Assembly: GCF_003351025.1 (NCBI RefSeq)
Contig: NZ_QPCG01000005.1
Span: 590,360 to 654,359 of the forward strand
From: Mucilaginibacter endophyticus
GTDB taxonomy: Bacteria; Bacteroidota; Bacteroidia; Sphingobacteriales; Sphingobacteriaceae
Reading direction: 5' to 3'
DNA: 64,000 bases
Shown: positions 1 to 9,721 of the stretch, piece after piece
How the letters are laid out: every line of letters begins with the position of its first letter
How positions within the stretch are numbered: position 1 is the first letter of the stretch
The notes under the pieces: generated by a model
What the model saw: only the letters and a program-made list of their open reading frames with translations
What the model was told of the DNA's origin: nothing
Databases searched by the model: none
Made by a program: the position numbers and the translations under genes

Positions 1-2460
1 AACCTGGGCCAAACGCCGGTTTATACCGATGCTACCATAGCCCAGTGGCAAAAAGCCGATGCCGATCCAAAAGGTTTAAATGCTATCGGTGTGCCTAATT
101 ACATTGCTTATCCCAACACAAACTGGGCCAAAACCATCTTTCAAAACAATGTACTGCAAGACCATAACATAGCCCTGAACGGCGGTAACGAAACCACGCA
201 ATACCTGTTATCGGCCGGATACAACGGAAATCCTGGTACTATGCAAAATACCGGGTCGGACAAATACCAGTTCAGGGTTAACCTGCAAACAAAGGCTACT
301 AAGTTTTTAACTGTTGGTACCCAAACCTTCGCATCGTTACAAACTTACGGGCTGGCCAGTACAAGTAATGCTTTTAACTATTTAAGGCAAACCACCCCGG
401 GTGTATATCCATATTACAATGGTAAATATGGTTTCCCATCCGCGCCCGAGGAATCATCAACAGCTAATAACATCCTTACTTATTTAAACAGCACCGGCGG
501 GCGCGACCAGGAGTCGAGGTTTAACAGTACAATTTTTGCAAATGTTAATTTGTACAAAGGCTTAGTGCTTGAAACTAAATTTAACTATCAAACCCGTTTC
601 GAGGAAAATAACTCCTTTACCATTCCCTTAGAGCGTTGGGATTTTTCAACCAATACTTTAAAATCGGCAGCATCGGCCCCGGCACAGCTGAGCACTTATT
701 ATGATTTTAATAAAAACTACCTGCTTACCTGGGATGCCGTTTTGCGGTATAATACCACTATCGCCAAAGATCATAACATAGGTGTATTAGGCGGCTTTGA
801 CCAGTACTATTACAACTACTATTATTTTGATGCTACCAAGTTAGGCCTTATCGACCCTACAATAACTACCCTTAGCTCGGCAACAACACCAACAGCCGCA
901 ACAGGCGATGCTTATGATTATTCGCTCAGGTCATTCTTTGGCAGGTTGAATTATGATTACAAGCAACGTTATTTATTGGAAGCGGTGTTCAGGTATGATG
1001 GTTCCTCAAAATTTGCACCGGCAAACCGTTGGGGCTTTTTCCCGGCGTTTGCAGCAGGATGGCGAATTTCGGAAGAGCCATTTATGCAGAATATCAACAA
1101 TTACGTAAGTAATTTAAAACTGAGGGCGTCATGGGGCCAAACCGGTAATAACGTGCTAAACTCATCAGCCTCGTTAGGTAATTACGATTATATGGCCACT
1201 TATGGTACCACGGCTTATTCATTTAACGGCGCCGCGGTAACTGGTTTAATTCAGTCAAAAACAGCTAACCAGAACCTTAAATGGGAAACCACCACAACTA
1301 CTAACGTCGGTTTGGACGGATCGCTGTTTAAAGGCAAAATGAATTTTGAGATAGATGCCTATCGCAAATATACCAGCGGCATTTTATTTACGCCAACAGT
1401 ACCGTTAACAGTAGGTACCGCCACTGCCGCCACACAAAACATTGCCGAAATTTCAAACCGCGGTATTGAGGTTACCCTGGGATATCATGGTAAAGCCGGC
1501 GATTTAACCTTCAACGTGTCGGGCAATTTTGCCTACAACTTTAACAGGGTTGAAAAATATAAAGGCACCTTACAGGAAGGCTACGCTACTGATGCAAGCG
1601 GCGCTTCGGTATACTCGTCAAATATTGGACAAGTATCCAGCGGTGGCACAACAAGGGTGATACAAGGACATCTTATTAACGAGTACTATCTGTACCCGGT
1701 TTATAAAGGAAACGGCAGCTACTATAATGCCGACGGAACTGTAAACAAAAACGGCGGTCCAAAAGATGGTATGATCCGCACCCCGCAGGATATGGCATGG
1801 CTGCAAAGTATGATAGATGCCGGTTATAAATTTCAGCCGGGTAATGGTATCGGAAAAACCAAGATCTATTACGGCGATTTAATTTACGGCGATAGCAACA
1901 ATGACGGCATTTACGGCAACAGCTATGATGCTCAGCTTACCAAAAAATCATCAGTACCTAAATACAATGCAGGTTTGCAATTCAATGTTGCTTACAAAGG
2001 TTTTGATTGCTCTATGATATGGGCGGGTAGCTTTGGTATGTACTATTACTGGAATGATATCGGCTACAACAACTCTGTTGTATCATTAGGTAACGCGGTC
2101 AGCACACTTGTTGCAAACAATCACTACTACTATAATGATGCAAACCCTACCGATGCTGCAAATAATACAGGCGCACATTATCCAAGGTTGAAAAATACAT
2201 CCGATGTGCAGAATGCCGCTGTAGCCAGCGATTTCTACCTGTATAACGCATCCTACGTGAAACTTAAAAATGTTCAGTTGGGCTACACCATCCCTAAACG
2301 GATTTCGGAGAAATGGGCCTTGAACAGGATAAGGATCTACTTAGCGGCCGAAAATTTACTCACCATTACCAAGTACCCTGGTCTTGACCCTGAAATAGGG
2401 GCAAGTGTGGGATATCCAACCATGCGTCAATATTCAGTTGGTTTAAACGCTACTTTTTAA
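1..2460 (+). CDS. SusC/RagA family TonB-linked outer-membrane porin, 5' end outside window
   Basis: The frame is open from base 1, so the gene starts upstream; the GTG at 91 is an internal codon. 819 residues are visible. SusC proteins are usually about 1000-1100 residues, so the signal peptide, the carboxypeptidase-regulatory-like domain and part of the plug are missing. The visible part has the alternating Tyr/Asn-rich strands of a 22-strand barrel, repeated RYDGSSKF and GWRISEEPF-type segments typical of the family, and a C-terminal Phe (ends in LNATF) as outer-membrane barrels do. It lies 8 bp upstream of susD. Family knowledge: it imports oligosaccharides across the outer membrane with TonB energy, with SusD as lid. 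The substrate is not readable from sequence. Confidence 0.95.
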   Translation, partial: NLGQTPVYTDATIAQWQKADADPKGLNAIGVPNYIAYPNTNWAKTIFQNNVLQDHNIALNGGNETTQYLLSAGYNGNPGTMQNTGSDKYQFRVNLQTKATKFLTVGTQTFASLQTYGLASTSNAFNYLRQTTPGVYPYYNGKYGFPSAPEESSTANNILTYLNSTGGRDQESRFNSTIFANVNLYKGLVLETKFNYQTRFEENNSFTIPLERWDFSTNTLKSAASAPAQLSTYYDFNKNYLLTWDAVLRYNTTIAKDHNIGVLGGFDQYYYNYYYFDATKLGLIDPTITTLSSATTPTAATGDAYDYSLRSFFGRLNYDYKQRYLLEAVFRYDGSSKFAPANRWGFFPAFAAGWRISEEPFMQNINNYVSNLKLRASWGQTGNNVLNSSASLGNYDYMATYGTTAYSFNGAAVTGLIQSKTANQNLKWETTTTTNVGLDGSLFKGKMNFEIDAYRKYTSGILFTPTVPLTVGTATAATQNIAEISNRGIEVTLGYHGKAGDLTFNVSGNFAYNFNRVEKYKGTLQEGYATDASGASVYSSNIGQVSSGGTTRVIQGHLINEYYLYPVYKGNGSYYNADGTVNKNGGPKDGMIRTPQDMAWLQSMIDAGYKFQPGNGIGKTKIYYGDLIYGDSNNDGIYGNSYDAQLTKKSSVPKYNAGLQFNVAYKGFDCSMIWAGSFGMYYYWNDIGYNNSVVSLGNAVSTLVANNHYYYNDANPTDAANNTGAHYPRLKNTSDVQNAAVASDFYLYNASYVKLKNVQLGYTIPKRISEKWALNRIRIYLAAENLLTITKYPGLDPEIGASVGYPTMRQYSVGLNATF

Positions 2461-2468
2461 GGAGAAAA

Positions 2469-4238
2469 ATGATGAAAAAGATATTTATAGCATTACTTAC
2501 CGTAATTATTGTAACAGGTTGTAAAAAGAACCTGCTTGATACGGCACCATATTCGTCCGTGGCTTCATCTACCATGTGGACAACCGATAACTTTACCGAT
2601 TTAGGTGTTACCGGTGTTTACCAGGCCTTAAGGCTTGGCGAAAACACCGGTGGCGACAGCGAACTGGAGTTGTATATGTTTGACAGGTTTGCCTATACCG
2701 GGCAATACAGAAGCCAGGAATCTATGCTGTCGGGAACCATCACCACCGGCAACTCGCTTTTCAGCAGTACCTGGCAAAACCTTTATGAAGGGGTTCAGCG
2801 CGCAAATGATGCCATCAAGAATATACCGTTGAAATCGCCGTCTGATGCTGCGAAAAAAGCCAGGTACGTTGCCGAGTGTAAATTTTTAAGGGCCTATTTT
2901 TACCTGAGGTTAAACCAGTTGTGGAAAGGCGTGCCGATTTACCTTGAACCATTTACGGCAGATGAAGCAACAAAACCACGCTCAACAGAAACAGAGGTTT
3001 GGAACCAGGTGGTTACCGATTTAACTGATGCCATCAATGAGCCTAATTTACCGCAGATCTACGCGGCAGGAGCGGCCAATTACGGTCACGTTACCAAGGG
3101 GGCGGCGTACGCGCTACGCGGCAAGGCTTATTTGTACCTGAAAAAATGGGATTTGGCCGCGGCTGATTTTAATATGGTAAAATCGGCCGGCTATGCGCTT
3201 TTTTCAAATTATGTAACCTTGTTTAAAGCAGCCAATGAGCAATGCAGCGAAATGATATTTTCTATCCAGAACGTTGCCGTTGCAGGCGGTGGTACAACCG
3301 GTTATGGTTCAACCACACAATGGTTTTGCGGTACCCGTTCATCGTTCGGCTCTTGCTGGAACCAATACCTTGTATCGCCAAACCTTGTCGATCTGTACCA
3401 GAACCTTGATGGCTCAAACTTTAACTGGGATACGGTATTGCCAGGCTACTCAAGTCTTACACCGGCGCAACGTGAGGTTTTCTTTTTGAGGAACAACCTT
3501 ACCGCAGCCGAGATTACCGCAGCTACAACCAGGGGCGCGGCAATGAACCTATACCTGCCAACCGGTAACGAGGAAAGGATCCTTAAAGCATATGCCAACC
3601 GCGATCCACGTTTGGCGGCCAATGTGATTACGCCATATTCTACCTATAACGGTGCCTATAATTCATTAAATGCTACTGTTACCTCACGCTGGCCTTACCG
3701 TGCTGAGGCTGCTATAGGTGGTGATCTGCGTACAGATACGCAAAGCTATTTTTATTACCTGTACAGGAAATTTGTTTACGAAGGTATTTCTGAAACCATC
3801 AACCGCTCTTACGGGCCAACAGATTTTCCGATCATCAGGTATGCCGATGTATTGTTAATGTGGGCCGAAGCACTTAATGAACAAGGTTTAACCTCTGAAG
3901 CAGTTGCCAAAGTAAATGAAGTAAGGTCAAGGGCAGGGGTTGGCTTATTAAATTCAAGCGCAGCCACAGCGGTAGCCGGGCAGGATGACCTGCGCGAGCG
4001 CATCAGGAACGAGCGTAGGGTTGAGTTCCCTAACGAGGGTATCAACTATTTTGACGAATTGCGCTGGAAATCGTGGAAAGACAAAGTTTTTTATGCCGGC
4101 AATGGCGTAAAACAGGTTTGGGGCGCCAATGTATACACCTACTCGTTCCAGGGCGATTACATTTACAACTGGCCCATCCCTTTGGTTGAAACCCAAAGAA
4201 ATCCTAACCTGAAACAAAACGACGGGTGGATTAATTAA
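2469..4238 (+). CDS. SusD/RagB family nutrient-binding outer-membrane lipoprotein
   Basis: 589 residues with a lipoprotein signal: hydrophobic stretch then VTGC, Cys at about residue 18. Hallmarks of RagB/SusD are visible: the N-terminal TPR-like helices (RYVAECKFLRAYFYLRL), and near the C terminus NEVRSRAGV followed by RNERRVEFPNEG and the closing NPNLKQNDGW. It binds glycan at the cell surface and caps the SusC porin encoded 8 bp upstream. An AAGGAG sequence sits just before the ATG ATG pair, an unusually good Shine-Dalgarno match for this phylum; starting at the second Met (2472) is equally possible. The gene is followed by a long inverted repeat rather than directly by the enzymes. Confidence 0.95.
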   Translation: MMKKIFIALLTVIIVTGCKKNLLDTAPYSSVASSTMWTTDNFTDLGVTGVYQALRLGENTGGDSELELYMFDRFAYTGQYRSQESMLSGTITTGNSLFSSTWQNLYEGVQRANDAIKNIPLKSPSDAAKKARYVAECKFLRAYFYLRLNQLWKGVPIYLEPFTADEATKPRSTETEVWNQVVTDLTDAINEPNLPQIYAAGAANYGHVTKGAAYALRGKAYLYLKKWDLAAADFNMVKSAGYALFSNYVTLFKAANEQCSEMIFSIQNVAVAGGGTTGYGSTTQWFCGTRSSFGSCWNQYLVSPNLVDLYQNLDGSNFNWDTVLPGYSSLTPAQREVFFLRNNLTAAEITAATTRGAAMNLYLPTGNEERILKAYANRDPRLAANVITPYSTYNGAYNSLNATVTSRWPYRAEAAIGGDLRTDTQSYFYYLYRKFVYEGISETINRSYGPTDFPIIRYADVLLMWAEALNEQGLTSEAVAKVNEVRSRAGVGLLNSSAATAVAGQDDLRERIRNERRVEFPNEGINYFDELRWKSWKDKVFYAGNGVKQVWGANVYTYSFQGDYIYNWPIPLVETQRNPNLKQNDGWIN

Positions 4239-4279
4239 ATAAATTAGAGTTGGTTACCGTGTGCTTGAATAGCGCATAG

Positions 4280-4418
4280 TTGACTCACCCGGTCTGCGCT
4301 TCGCTGGACCACCCTCTCTTCGCCTTCGGCGTAAAGAGGGTAGAGAAAAAAATAAAAATCCCCTCTTTACGCTTGCGTAGAGAGGGGTGGCAAGCGAAGC
4401 GAAGTCGGGGTGAGTCAA
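4280..4418. repeat. 139-bp imperfect inverted-repeat element between susD and the fucosidase gene
   Basis: The outer ends read TTGACTCACCC (4280-4290) and GGGTGAGTCAA (4408-4418). The arms stay complementary inwards through the GCTTCGCT segments to a core around AAGAGGG (4335-4341) and CCCTCTTT. The whole element could fold into one long hairpin. It has no coding capacity. It resembles the palindromic REP/MITE-type intergenic elements of Bacteroidota, and in RNA it could act as a terminator or 3' stabiliser for susCD. No clear target-site duplication is visible. Confidence 0.8.
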
Positions 4419-4463
4419 TACCGGCTGCATGTAACCGCTTTAAAGCAATTTGATCATTATTAT

Positions 4464-5978
4464 ATGTCATTTTTTAACAAGCTAATTTTTCCATTATTAC
4501 TGCTGGCCGGTGCTGCCCATGCGCAAAACGGCAGCTTTACAACTATATCACCCGGCGATAAAGAGGCGGATATTATTTATAAAGCTGCCCGTGTAACGCC
4601 ATCTCCAAGGCAATTGAGGTGGCAGCAATTGGAACTTACCGCGTTTTTTCATTTCGGCATTAACACGTTTACCAACAAGGAGTGGGGCGATGGAAAAGAA
4701 GACATCTCGAAATTTAACCCGACAGAACTCAACGCTGAACAATGGGTTAAAACCGTTAAGGACGCAGGTATAAAACAGGTGATCATTACAGCTAAGCATC
4801 ACGATGGTTTTTGTCTGTGGCCAAGCCGCTTTACTGAGCATAGTATTAAAAACACGCCGTATAAAAACGGCAAAGGTGATATTGTTAAGGAGGTAGCGAA
4901 TGCCTGCAAAAAGTATGGCGTCGGCTTCGGGGTTTATTTATCGCCATGGGATAGAAACTCGGCGTACTATGGCGATTCGGTTAAATACAATACCTATTTT
5001 GAAAACCAACTGACAGAGTTACTTAACAATTATGGCAAGGTAGATGAGGTTTGGTTTGACGGCGCAAACGGTGAAGGCCCGAATGGTAAAAAACAGGTTT
5101 ATGACTTCAATAGCTGGTATAAACTGATCCGCAAATTGCAACCGCAAGCGGTAATTGCCATACAAGGCCCTGACGTGCGCTGGGTTGGTACCGAAACAGG
5201 CAAAGGCAGGTTAACCGAATGGAGTGTATTGCCGGTTGATGAGCAACAACAAAAGAAAATAGCCGACGCGTCACAAAAAGATGTAATGGTAAAGCCTGTG
5301 GTTTATAAAGCGGGTGAGGACCTCGGCAGTCGCGACAGGCTGAAAGGGGCGAAAGGATTGGTTTGGTACCCTGCCGAAACCGATGTATCCATCAGACCAG
5401 GATGGTTTTATCACCCGGCAGAAGACGTAAAGGTTAAAACCGGTAAAGAACTTCTGAATATCTATTTTACTTCGGTTGGCCGTAACAGTTTATTGTTGCT
5501 AAACATTCCTCCTGATACCCGTGGCCTCATAAGCGATAGTGATGTAAAAGAGCTTAAAGATTGGACGCAATTACGCGAATCGCTTTTCAAAAACAACCTG
5601 TTGAAAGGGTTTACGGTTGGTTGCCAAAACGGTATCAATAATAATGCGCTCGTGAACGGGCAGGGCTCGTCTTTTTGGACAACCAAGGGCACAGATTCTA
5701 CCGCTGTAATTGAATTTGATTCGGCTGTTCCGGTATCTTTTAATGTGCTGCAATTGCAGGAAGATATTACCAAGGGCCAGCGGATAGAGAAGTTCTCGCT
5801 GCAATACCTTCAGGATGATAAATGGACAGAGATTACATCCGGCACCACTGTAGGTTACAAACGCTTGTTAAACTTCAATCCGGTTACTGCCGGTAAAGTA
5901 AGGCTGGTAATTGAGTCGTCACGCTTTAACCCAACGCTTGTATCTGTAGGCTTATTTAAAAGCGATTTTATGCCCTGA
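4464..5978 (+). CDS. GH29 alpha-L-fucosidase-like enzyme with C-terminal F5/8-type C-like domain
   Basis: I chose the ATG at 4464 because it begins a clean signal peptide (ends ...GAAHAQ); the frame is open further upstream, into the inverted repeat, from a GTG at 4410. The product is 504 residues. The GH29 barrel is visible: FFHFGINTF near the N terminus, KHHDGFCLW with His112/His113, YLSPWDRN, and VWFDGANGE in which Asp199 is the expected nucleophile. About residues 370-504 form a discoidin-like beta-sandwich. The enzyme should release alpha-L-fucose from oligosaccharides in the periplasm or at the surface. Specificity cannot be read from the sequence, and GH29 also includes enzymes with other galacto-configured substrates. 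Confidence 0.9.
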   Translation: MSFFNKLIFPLLLLAGAAHAQNGSFTTISPGDKEADIIYKAARVTPSPRQLRWQQLELTAFFHFGINTFTNKEWGDGKEDISKFNPTELNAEQWVKTVKDAGIKQVIITAKHHDGFCLWPSRFTEHSIKNTPYKNGKGDIVKEVANACKKYGVGFGVYLSPWDRNSAYYGDSVKYNTYFENQLTELLNNYGKVDEVWFDGANGEGPNGKKQVYDFNSWYKLIRKLQPQAVIAIQGPDVRWVGTETGKGRLTEWSVLPVDEQQQKKIADASQKDVMVKPVVYKAGEDLGSRDRLKGAKGLVWYPAETDVSIRPGWFYHPAEDVKVKTGKELLNIYFTSVGRNSLLLLNIPPDTRGLISDSDVKELKDWTQLRESLFKNNLLKGFTVGCQNGINNNALVNGQGSSFWTTKGTDSTAVIEFDSAVPVSFNVLQLQEDITKGQRIEKFSLQYLQDDKWTEITSGTTVGYKRLLNFNPVTAGKVRLVIESSRFNPTLVSVGLFKSDFMP

Positions 5979-6066
5979 CACCGGGATTCGAATAACATTA
6001 AATGAGAAAGCTTTCATTGTCTTAAATCCATAATCAAAAAAATTATCAGGCCTGAACCGCAAAATT

Positions 6067-6089
6067 AACCGGCCCTCGCCGGGCCGGTT
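6067..6089. terminator. Strong GC hairpin between GH29 and GH2 genes
   Basis: A perfect 9-bp stem, AACCGGCCC (6067-6075) with GGGCCGGTT (6081-6089), and a 5-nt loop. Only a short TTT follows. It may be a weak terminator or a processing/stability hairpin inside the operon; it lies 17 bp before the GH2 start. Confidence 0.6.
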
Positions 6090-6105
6090 TACCTCCTTGT
6101 GCTTT

Positions 6106-8160
6106 ATGAATAAACTACTATCAAAATATTTATATCTTTTTTTACTGTTGCTGATCTGTACAAATTATTCATTTGCTCAGATCGGTGACATCAATGGCCG
6201 GCAGGTGGTCAATTTCAACAGCGACTGGAAATTTCACTTTGCTTATGATATCCGGAAACAGCCTGAAAAGATCAACGTAACCCTGCCCCATACCTGGAAT
6301 GCCGGTGATGTACTAAAAGGCAAGGCCAATTATGCAAGGGAAGCCGGTATTTATGAAAAAAACTTTTTAGTAAGGGAAAGCTGGAAAAACAAAAGGCTGT
6401 TCCTGTATTTTGAAGGGGCAAACAGCGTGGCTTCAGTTTTAATAAACCGGCATTTTATTACGGAACACAAGGGGGGCTATACGGCTTTTTGTATAGAGAT
6501 AACTAACTGGGTTAAACCGGGTGAGACTAACAATATTGAAGTACAGGTAAGCAATGCTTACAGAACGGATGTGTTACCGCTCTGTGGCGATTTTAACGTA
6601 TACGGAGGTATTCACCGGCCGGTATCTCTGCTGGTAACATCTAAAGATTGTATTTCTCCATTAGATTATGCTTCGCCTGGGGTGTACCTGACGCCGAAAA
6701 TTTTATCTGATAAAACAGCCGAAGTAAATATCACAACCAAATTATCGGTACATAACATAGCGGGTTTAAAGCTTAGGACTGATATCTTGGATGCCGGCAA
6801 CAATATCGTTGCATCTGCCACAAGCAGCATTAGCAACAAGCAACAATGCAACCAAACTGTAAATTTAAAGCAGCCTCAGTTATGGAACGGTAAAGCCGAT
6901 CCTTATTTATATACTGTGCATGTAAGCCTGATGAGCAATGAAGGAGTCATAGACCAGGTTACCCAGCCTTTAGGGTTCAGGACTTACCGGGTTGACGCGG
7001 GTAAAGGATTTATCTTAAACGGTAAATATCTCGATTTACATGGCGTTGGCTTTCATGAAGATGTTGAGGGTAAAGCTTCAGCCGTTGACAGTGCAGATCT
7101 GAATAAAGACATGGAGTTGATTAAAGAGATAGGAGCTACGGCTATCCGCTTAACTCACTATCCACACGGTAAATATTTATATGATCTCTGCGACAGAAAT
7201 GGCATGGTGGTATGGTCGGAGATTCCTTTTGTTGGTCCGGGAGGATACACAGGTGCAGGTTATTTAAAAAATCCGGCTTTGGAAAGTCAGGCGAGGCAGG
7301 TGTTAACAGAAATGATCCGCCAAAATTATAATCACCCTGCTATTTGTTTCTGGGGTTTATTCAACGAGTTAAAGCTTGATCATGATGATCCTGTGCCATT
7401 TTTAAAGCAGTTGAATGAATTGGCTAAGCAGGAAGACCCTACCCGTTTAACTACTGCCGCTACCTTTTTAGATGGCGGCCAGTTTAACCAGGTATCAGAC
7501 ATTATTGCCTGGAACAAATACTACGGATGGTACGATGGCGAGTTTAAGCAGATTGGCGTATGGGCAGATAAAACACATCATGACTATCCGCAGAAACCAT
7601 TTGCCGTAAGCGAATACGGAGCAGGTGGCAGTCCGTTTAAACACGCCGAAAATGATAACAAGCCAGACGCCGATGGAAAATTTCACCCCGAAGAATGGCA
7701 AACCCGTTATCATGAAGTCAACTGGCAGGAGCTTTATAAACGGCCCTTCGTATGGGGCAAATTTGTGTGGGCACTGGCCGATTTTGGCTCGTCTATCCGT
7801 ACCGAAGGCGATGCCGATGGTATCAATGATAAAGGCTTGGTAACCTACAACAGGGCGGTTAAAAAGGATGCCTTCTACTTTTACAAAGCTAACTGGAATA
7901 CCGGGCCTATGTTATATATTACCGACCGGAGGAATACCGTCCGGCATCAGCAGACAACCGCTGTGAAAGTATACAGCACCAAACCAAATGTGAAACTGAT
8001 GCTGAACGGTGTTGCCATAAAAGGCGGTAAGGCCAATGGTTTTCACACCACGATATGGGATAATGTTACCCTGCAAAAGGGGAAAAATAAAATTGAAGTA
8101 AGCAGTAATGTTGACGGGCGTTTGCTGGAAGATTCCTGCGAATGGACACTGGAGAATTAA
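6106..8160 (+). CDS. Glycoside hydrolase family 2 enzyme (beta-galactosidase/beta-glucuronidase type)
   Basis: The start is the ATG at 6106, which opens the signal peptide ending in ...YSFAQ; a TTG three codons upstream is less likely. 684 residues. Order: jelly-roll sugar-binding domain (about 30-190), Ig-like domain (about 200-300), TIM barrel (about 300-580), then a C-terminal beta domain. Catalytic residues fit GH2: acid/base Glu421 in GLFNELK and nucleophile Glu503 in AVSEYGAGG. GH2 covers beta-galactosidase, beta-mannosidase, beta-glucuronidase and others, and I cannot choose among them. It follows the fucosidase and precedes the beta-helix gene by 23 bp, so it is part of the same glycan locus. 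Confidence 0.9.
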   Translation: MNKLLSKYLYLFLLLLICTNYSFAQIGDINGRQVVNFNSDWKFHFAYDIRKQPEKINVTLPHTWNAGDVLKGKANYAREAGIYEKNFLVRESWKNKRLFLYFEGANSVASVLINRHFITEHKGGYTAFCIEITNWVKPGETNNIEVQVSNAYRTDVLPLCGDFNVYGGIHRPVSLLVTSKDCISPLDYASPGVYLTPKILSDKTAEVNITTKLSVHNIAGLKLRTDILDAGNNIVASATSSISNKQQCNQTVNLKQPQLWNGKADPYLYTVHVSLMSNEGVIDQVTQPLGFRTYRVDAGKGFILNGKYLDLHGVGFHEDVEGKASAVDSADLNKDMELIKEIGATAIRLTHYPHGKYLYDLCDRNGMVVWSEIPFVGPGGYTGAGYLKNPALESQARQVLTEMIRQNYNHPAICFWGLFNELKLDHDDPVPFLKQLNELAKQEDPTRLTTAATFLDGGQFNQVSDIIAWNKYYGWYDGEFKQIGVWADKTHHDYPQKPFAVSEYGAGGSPFKHAENDNKPDADGKFHPEEWQTRYHEVNWQELYKRPFVWGKFVWALADFGSSIRTEGDADGINDKGLVTYNRAVKKDAFYFYKANWNTGPMLYITDRRNTVRHQQTTAVKVYSTKPNVKLMLNGVAIKGGKANGFHTTIWDNVTLQKGKNKIEVSSNVDGRLLEDSCEWTLEN

Positions 8161-8183
8161 GCCATTGTATATAAATAAATTGT

Positions 8184-9659
8184 ATGAAGAAATTACTAAT
8201 GCTGTTTTTATGTAGCAGCGCTGTATTAAAAGTTTTTGGCGGTACTTATTATATCGATGATAAAAAAGGTGATGATACCTTTGATGGCCGTAGTATCGGT
8301 AAGGCCTGGCGCTCGTTGAACAGGGTAAACAAACAGGTTTTTGAAGCCGGTGACAGTATCTTATTCAAAAAGGGTGGTATATGGGAAGGGCAATTAACAC
8401 CAACGGGATCGGGCACGGTAAAAGCTCCGGTTGTTTTCGGCGCTTTCGGCGCGGGGGCCTTGCCCGAGATTAAGGCAAACGGTCACTTTAAAGACGCCGT
8501 TTTGTTAAAGAACCTGCAAAACATTGTGGTGGAATACCTGGCATTATCAAATTTTGACAGCACAGCTCCCTTTCAAAAAACAGGGCCTACAGGGGTACGG
8601 GTATTAGCCGAAGATATAGGCACTTTACATAATATCAGGCTTGCCAATTTATACATTCATGATATTAACGGCGATAATAAAAAGGGATCGGCCGAAGGCT
8701 ATGGCATTTTTTGGGATTGCCAGGGACCAAAGCCGAGCAATATTGAACATTTACTGATAGAGAATTGTAAAGTGGAGCGGGTTGACCGCAACGGTATTCG
8801 TGGTAACGGTACGTTCTCTGTCAGGACAAAATGGTTCCCGAACAAATACCTGGTGATCCGCAATTGCCTGCTTGACGATATTGGCGGCGATGGCATTGTA
8901 GTTAAAGCTTTTGATACCGCCATGGTTGAACATAACAAGCTGTTTCATACCCGCACCAGGGCAAAGGATAACGCCGTGGCCATTTGGCCGCACAGTAGCG
9001 ATAATACGGTTATCCAATACAACGAAGTAGCCTACACGCAAAATGATAACTGGGCCAATGACGGGCAGTCTTTTGACATCGACGGCAACAGCAGGAATAC
9101 CACCATCCAGTACAATTATAGTCATGACAACGAGGGCGGGTTCATGCTGGTGATATCTGATCTTATCAATAAGGATAACGTAATGACAACCGGCAATATC
9201 ATCCGTTATAACTTAAGTGTAAATGACGGATTGAACCGTAAACGGCTTTTTAATTTTGCCGGGGTTACTGATAGCACTGTAGTAAAAGGAAATATCTTTT
9301 ATAACGATGGCCCGAAATACACAACCGAGGTTATGGATATTGAAAACGGCATCCCCGATCATGTGAGTTTTGATGATAATTATTTTTTATTTGCCGGTAA
9401 AAACTATGGTGTCTTTACAAAATCGCCAAAGCAGTACAGTAAGGTTTATTTTAACAATAATGTATTTGCCGGCAATATTATCGGCTTAGATAATCTGACC
9501 AACGTAAAAAGCTCAGCCAAAGCGAAATCTAATCGCCCAAAAACATCTCCAAAAAGTAAATCTTTTCCGTGGATGTACCTGCCAGAAAAGCTTAAGGCAT
9601 TGGTGCCGGGTTTCCCTGAAAGTTTATATCAGTCATATATTTCAAATGGGCCCCGATGA
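8184..9659 (+). CDS. Secreted right-handed parallel beta-helix protein (pectate-lyase-like fold)
   Basis: 491 residues with a signal peptide (ends ...KVFGG, followed by TYYIDDKKGDD, the usual first strand of this fold). Repeated short turns such as IRNCLLDDIGGDG, VEHNKLFH and IQYNYSHDNEGG are PbH1-type coils from about residue 110 to 400. The fold is shared by pectate lyases and by several glycoside hydrolase families that act on pectins and arabinoxylans, so hydrolase or lyase activity is plausible but the family is not assigned. The C-terminal 40 residues are Lys/Ser-rich. It is the last enzyme gene before the regulator in this locus. Confidence 0.8.
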   Translation: MKKLLMLFLCSSAVLKVFGGTYYIDDKKGDDTFDGRSIGKAWRSLNRVNKQVFEAGDSILFKKGGIWEGQLTPTGSGTVKAPVVFGAFGAGALPEIKANGHFKDAVLLKNLQNIVVEYLALSNFDSTAPFQKTGPTGVRVLAEDIGTLHNIRLANLYIHDINGDNKKGSAEGYGIFWDCQGPKPSNIEHLLIENCKVERVDRNGIRGNGTFSVRTKWFPNKYLVIRNCLLDDIGGDGIVVKAFDTAMVEHNKLFHTRTRAKDNAVAIWPHSSDNTVIQYNEVAYTQNDNWANDGQSFDIDGNSRNTTIQYNYSHDNEGGFMLVISDLINKDNVMTTGNIIRYNLSVNDGLNRKRLFNFAGVTDSTVVKGNIFYNDGPKYTTEVMDIENGIPDHVSFDDNYFLFAGKNYGVFTKSPKQYSKVYFNNNVFAGNIIGLDNLTNVKSSAKAKSNRPKTSPKSKSFPWMYLPEKLKALVPGFPESLYQSYISNGPR

Positions 9660-9721
9660 TAAATGCATAGGTGTTGGGTAAGTAAGATAAATTTAATTAG
9701 TTTTATTTTCCGGGCGGCGAG

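Noticed and set aside
4285..4470. 61-residue minus-strand frame
   Set aside because: It is the inverted-repeat element read as protein.
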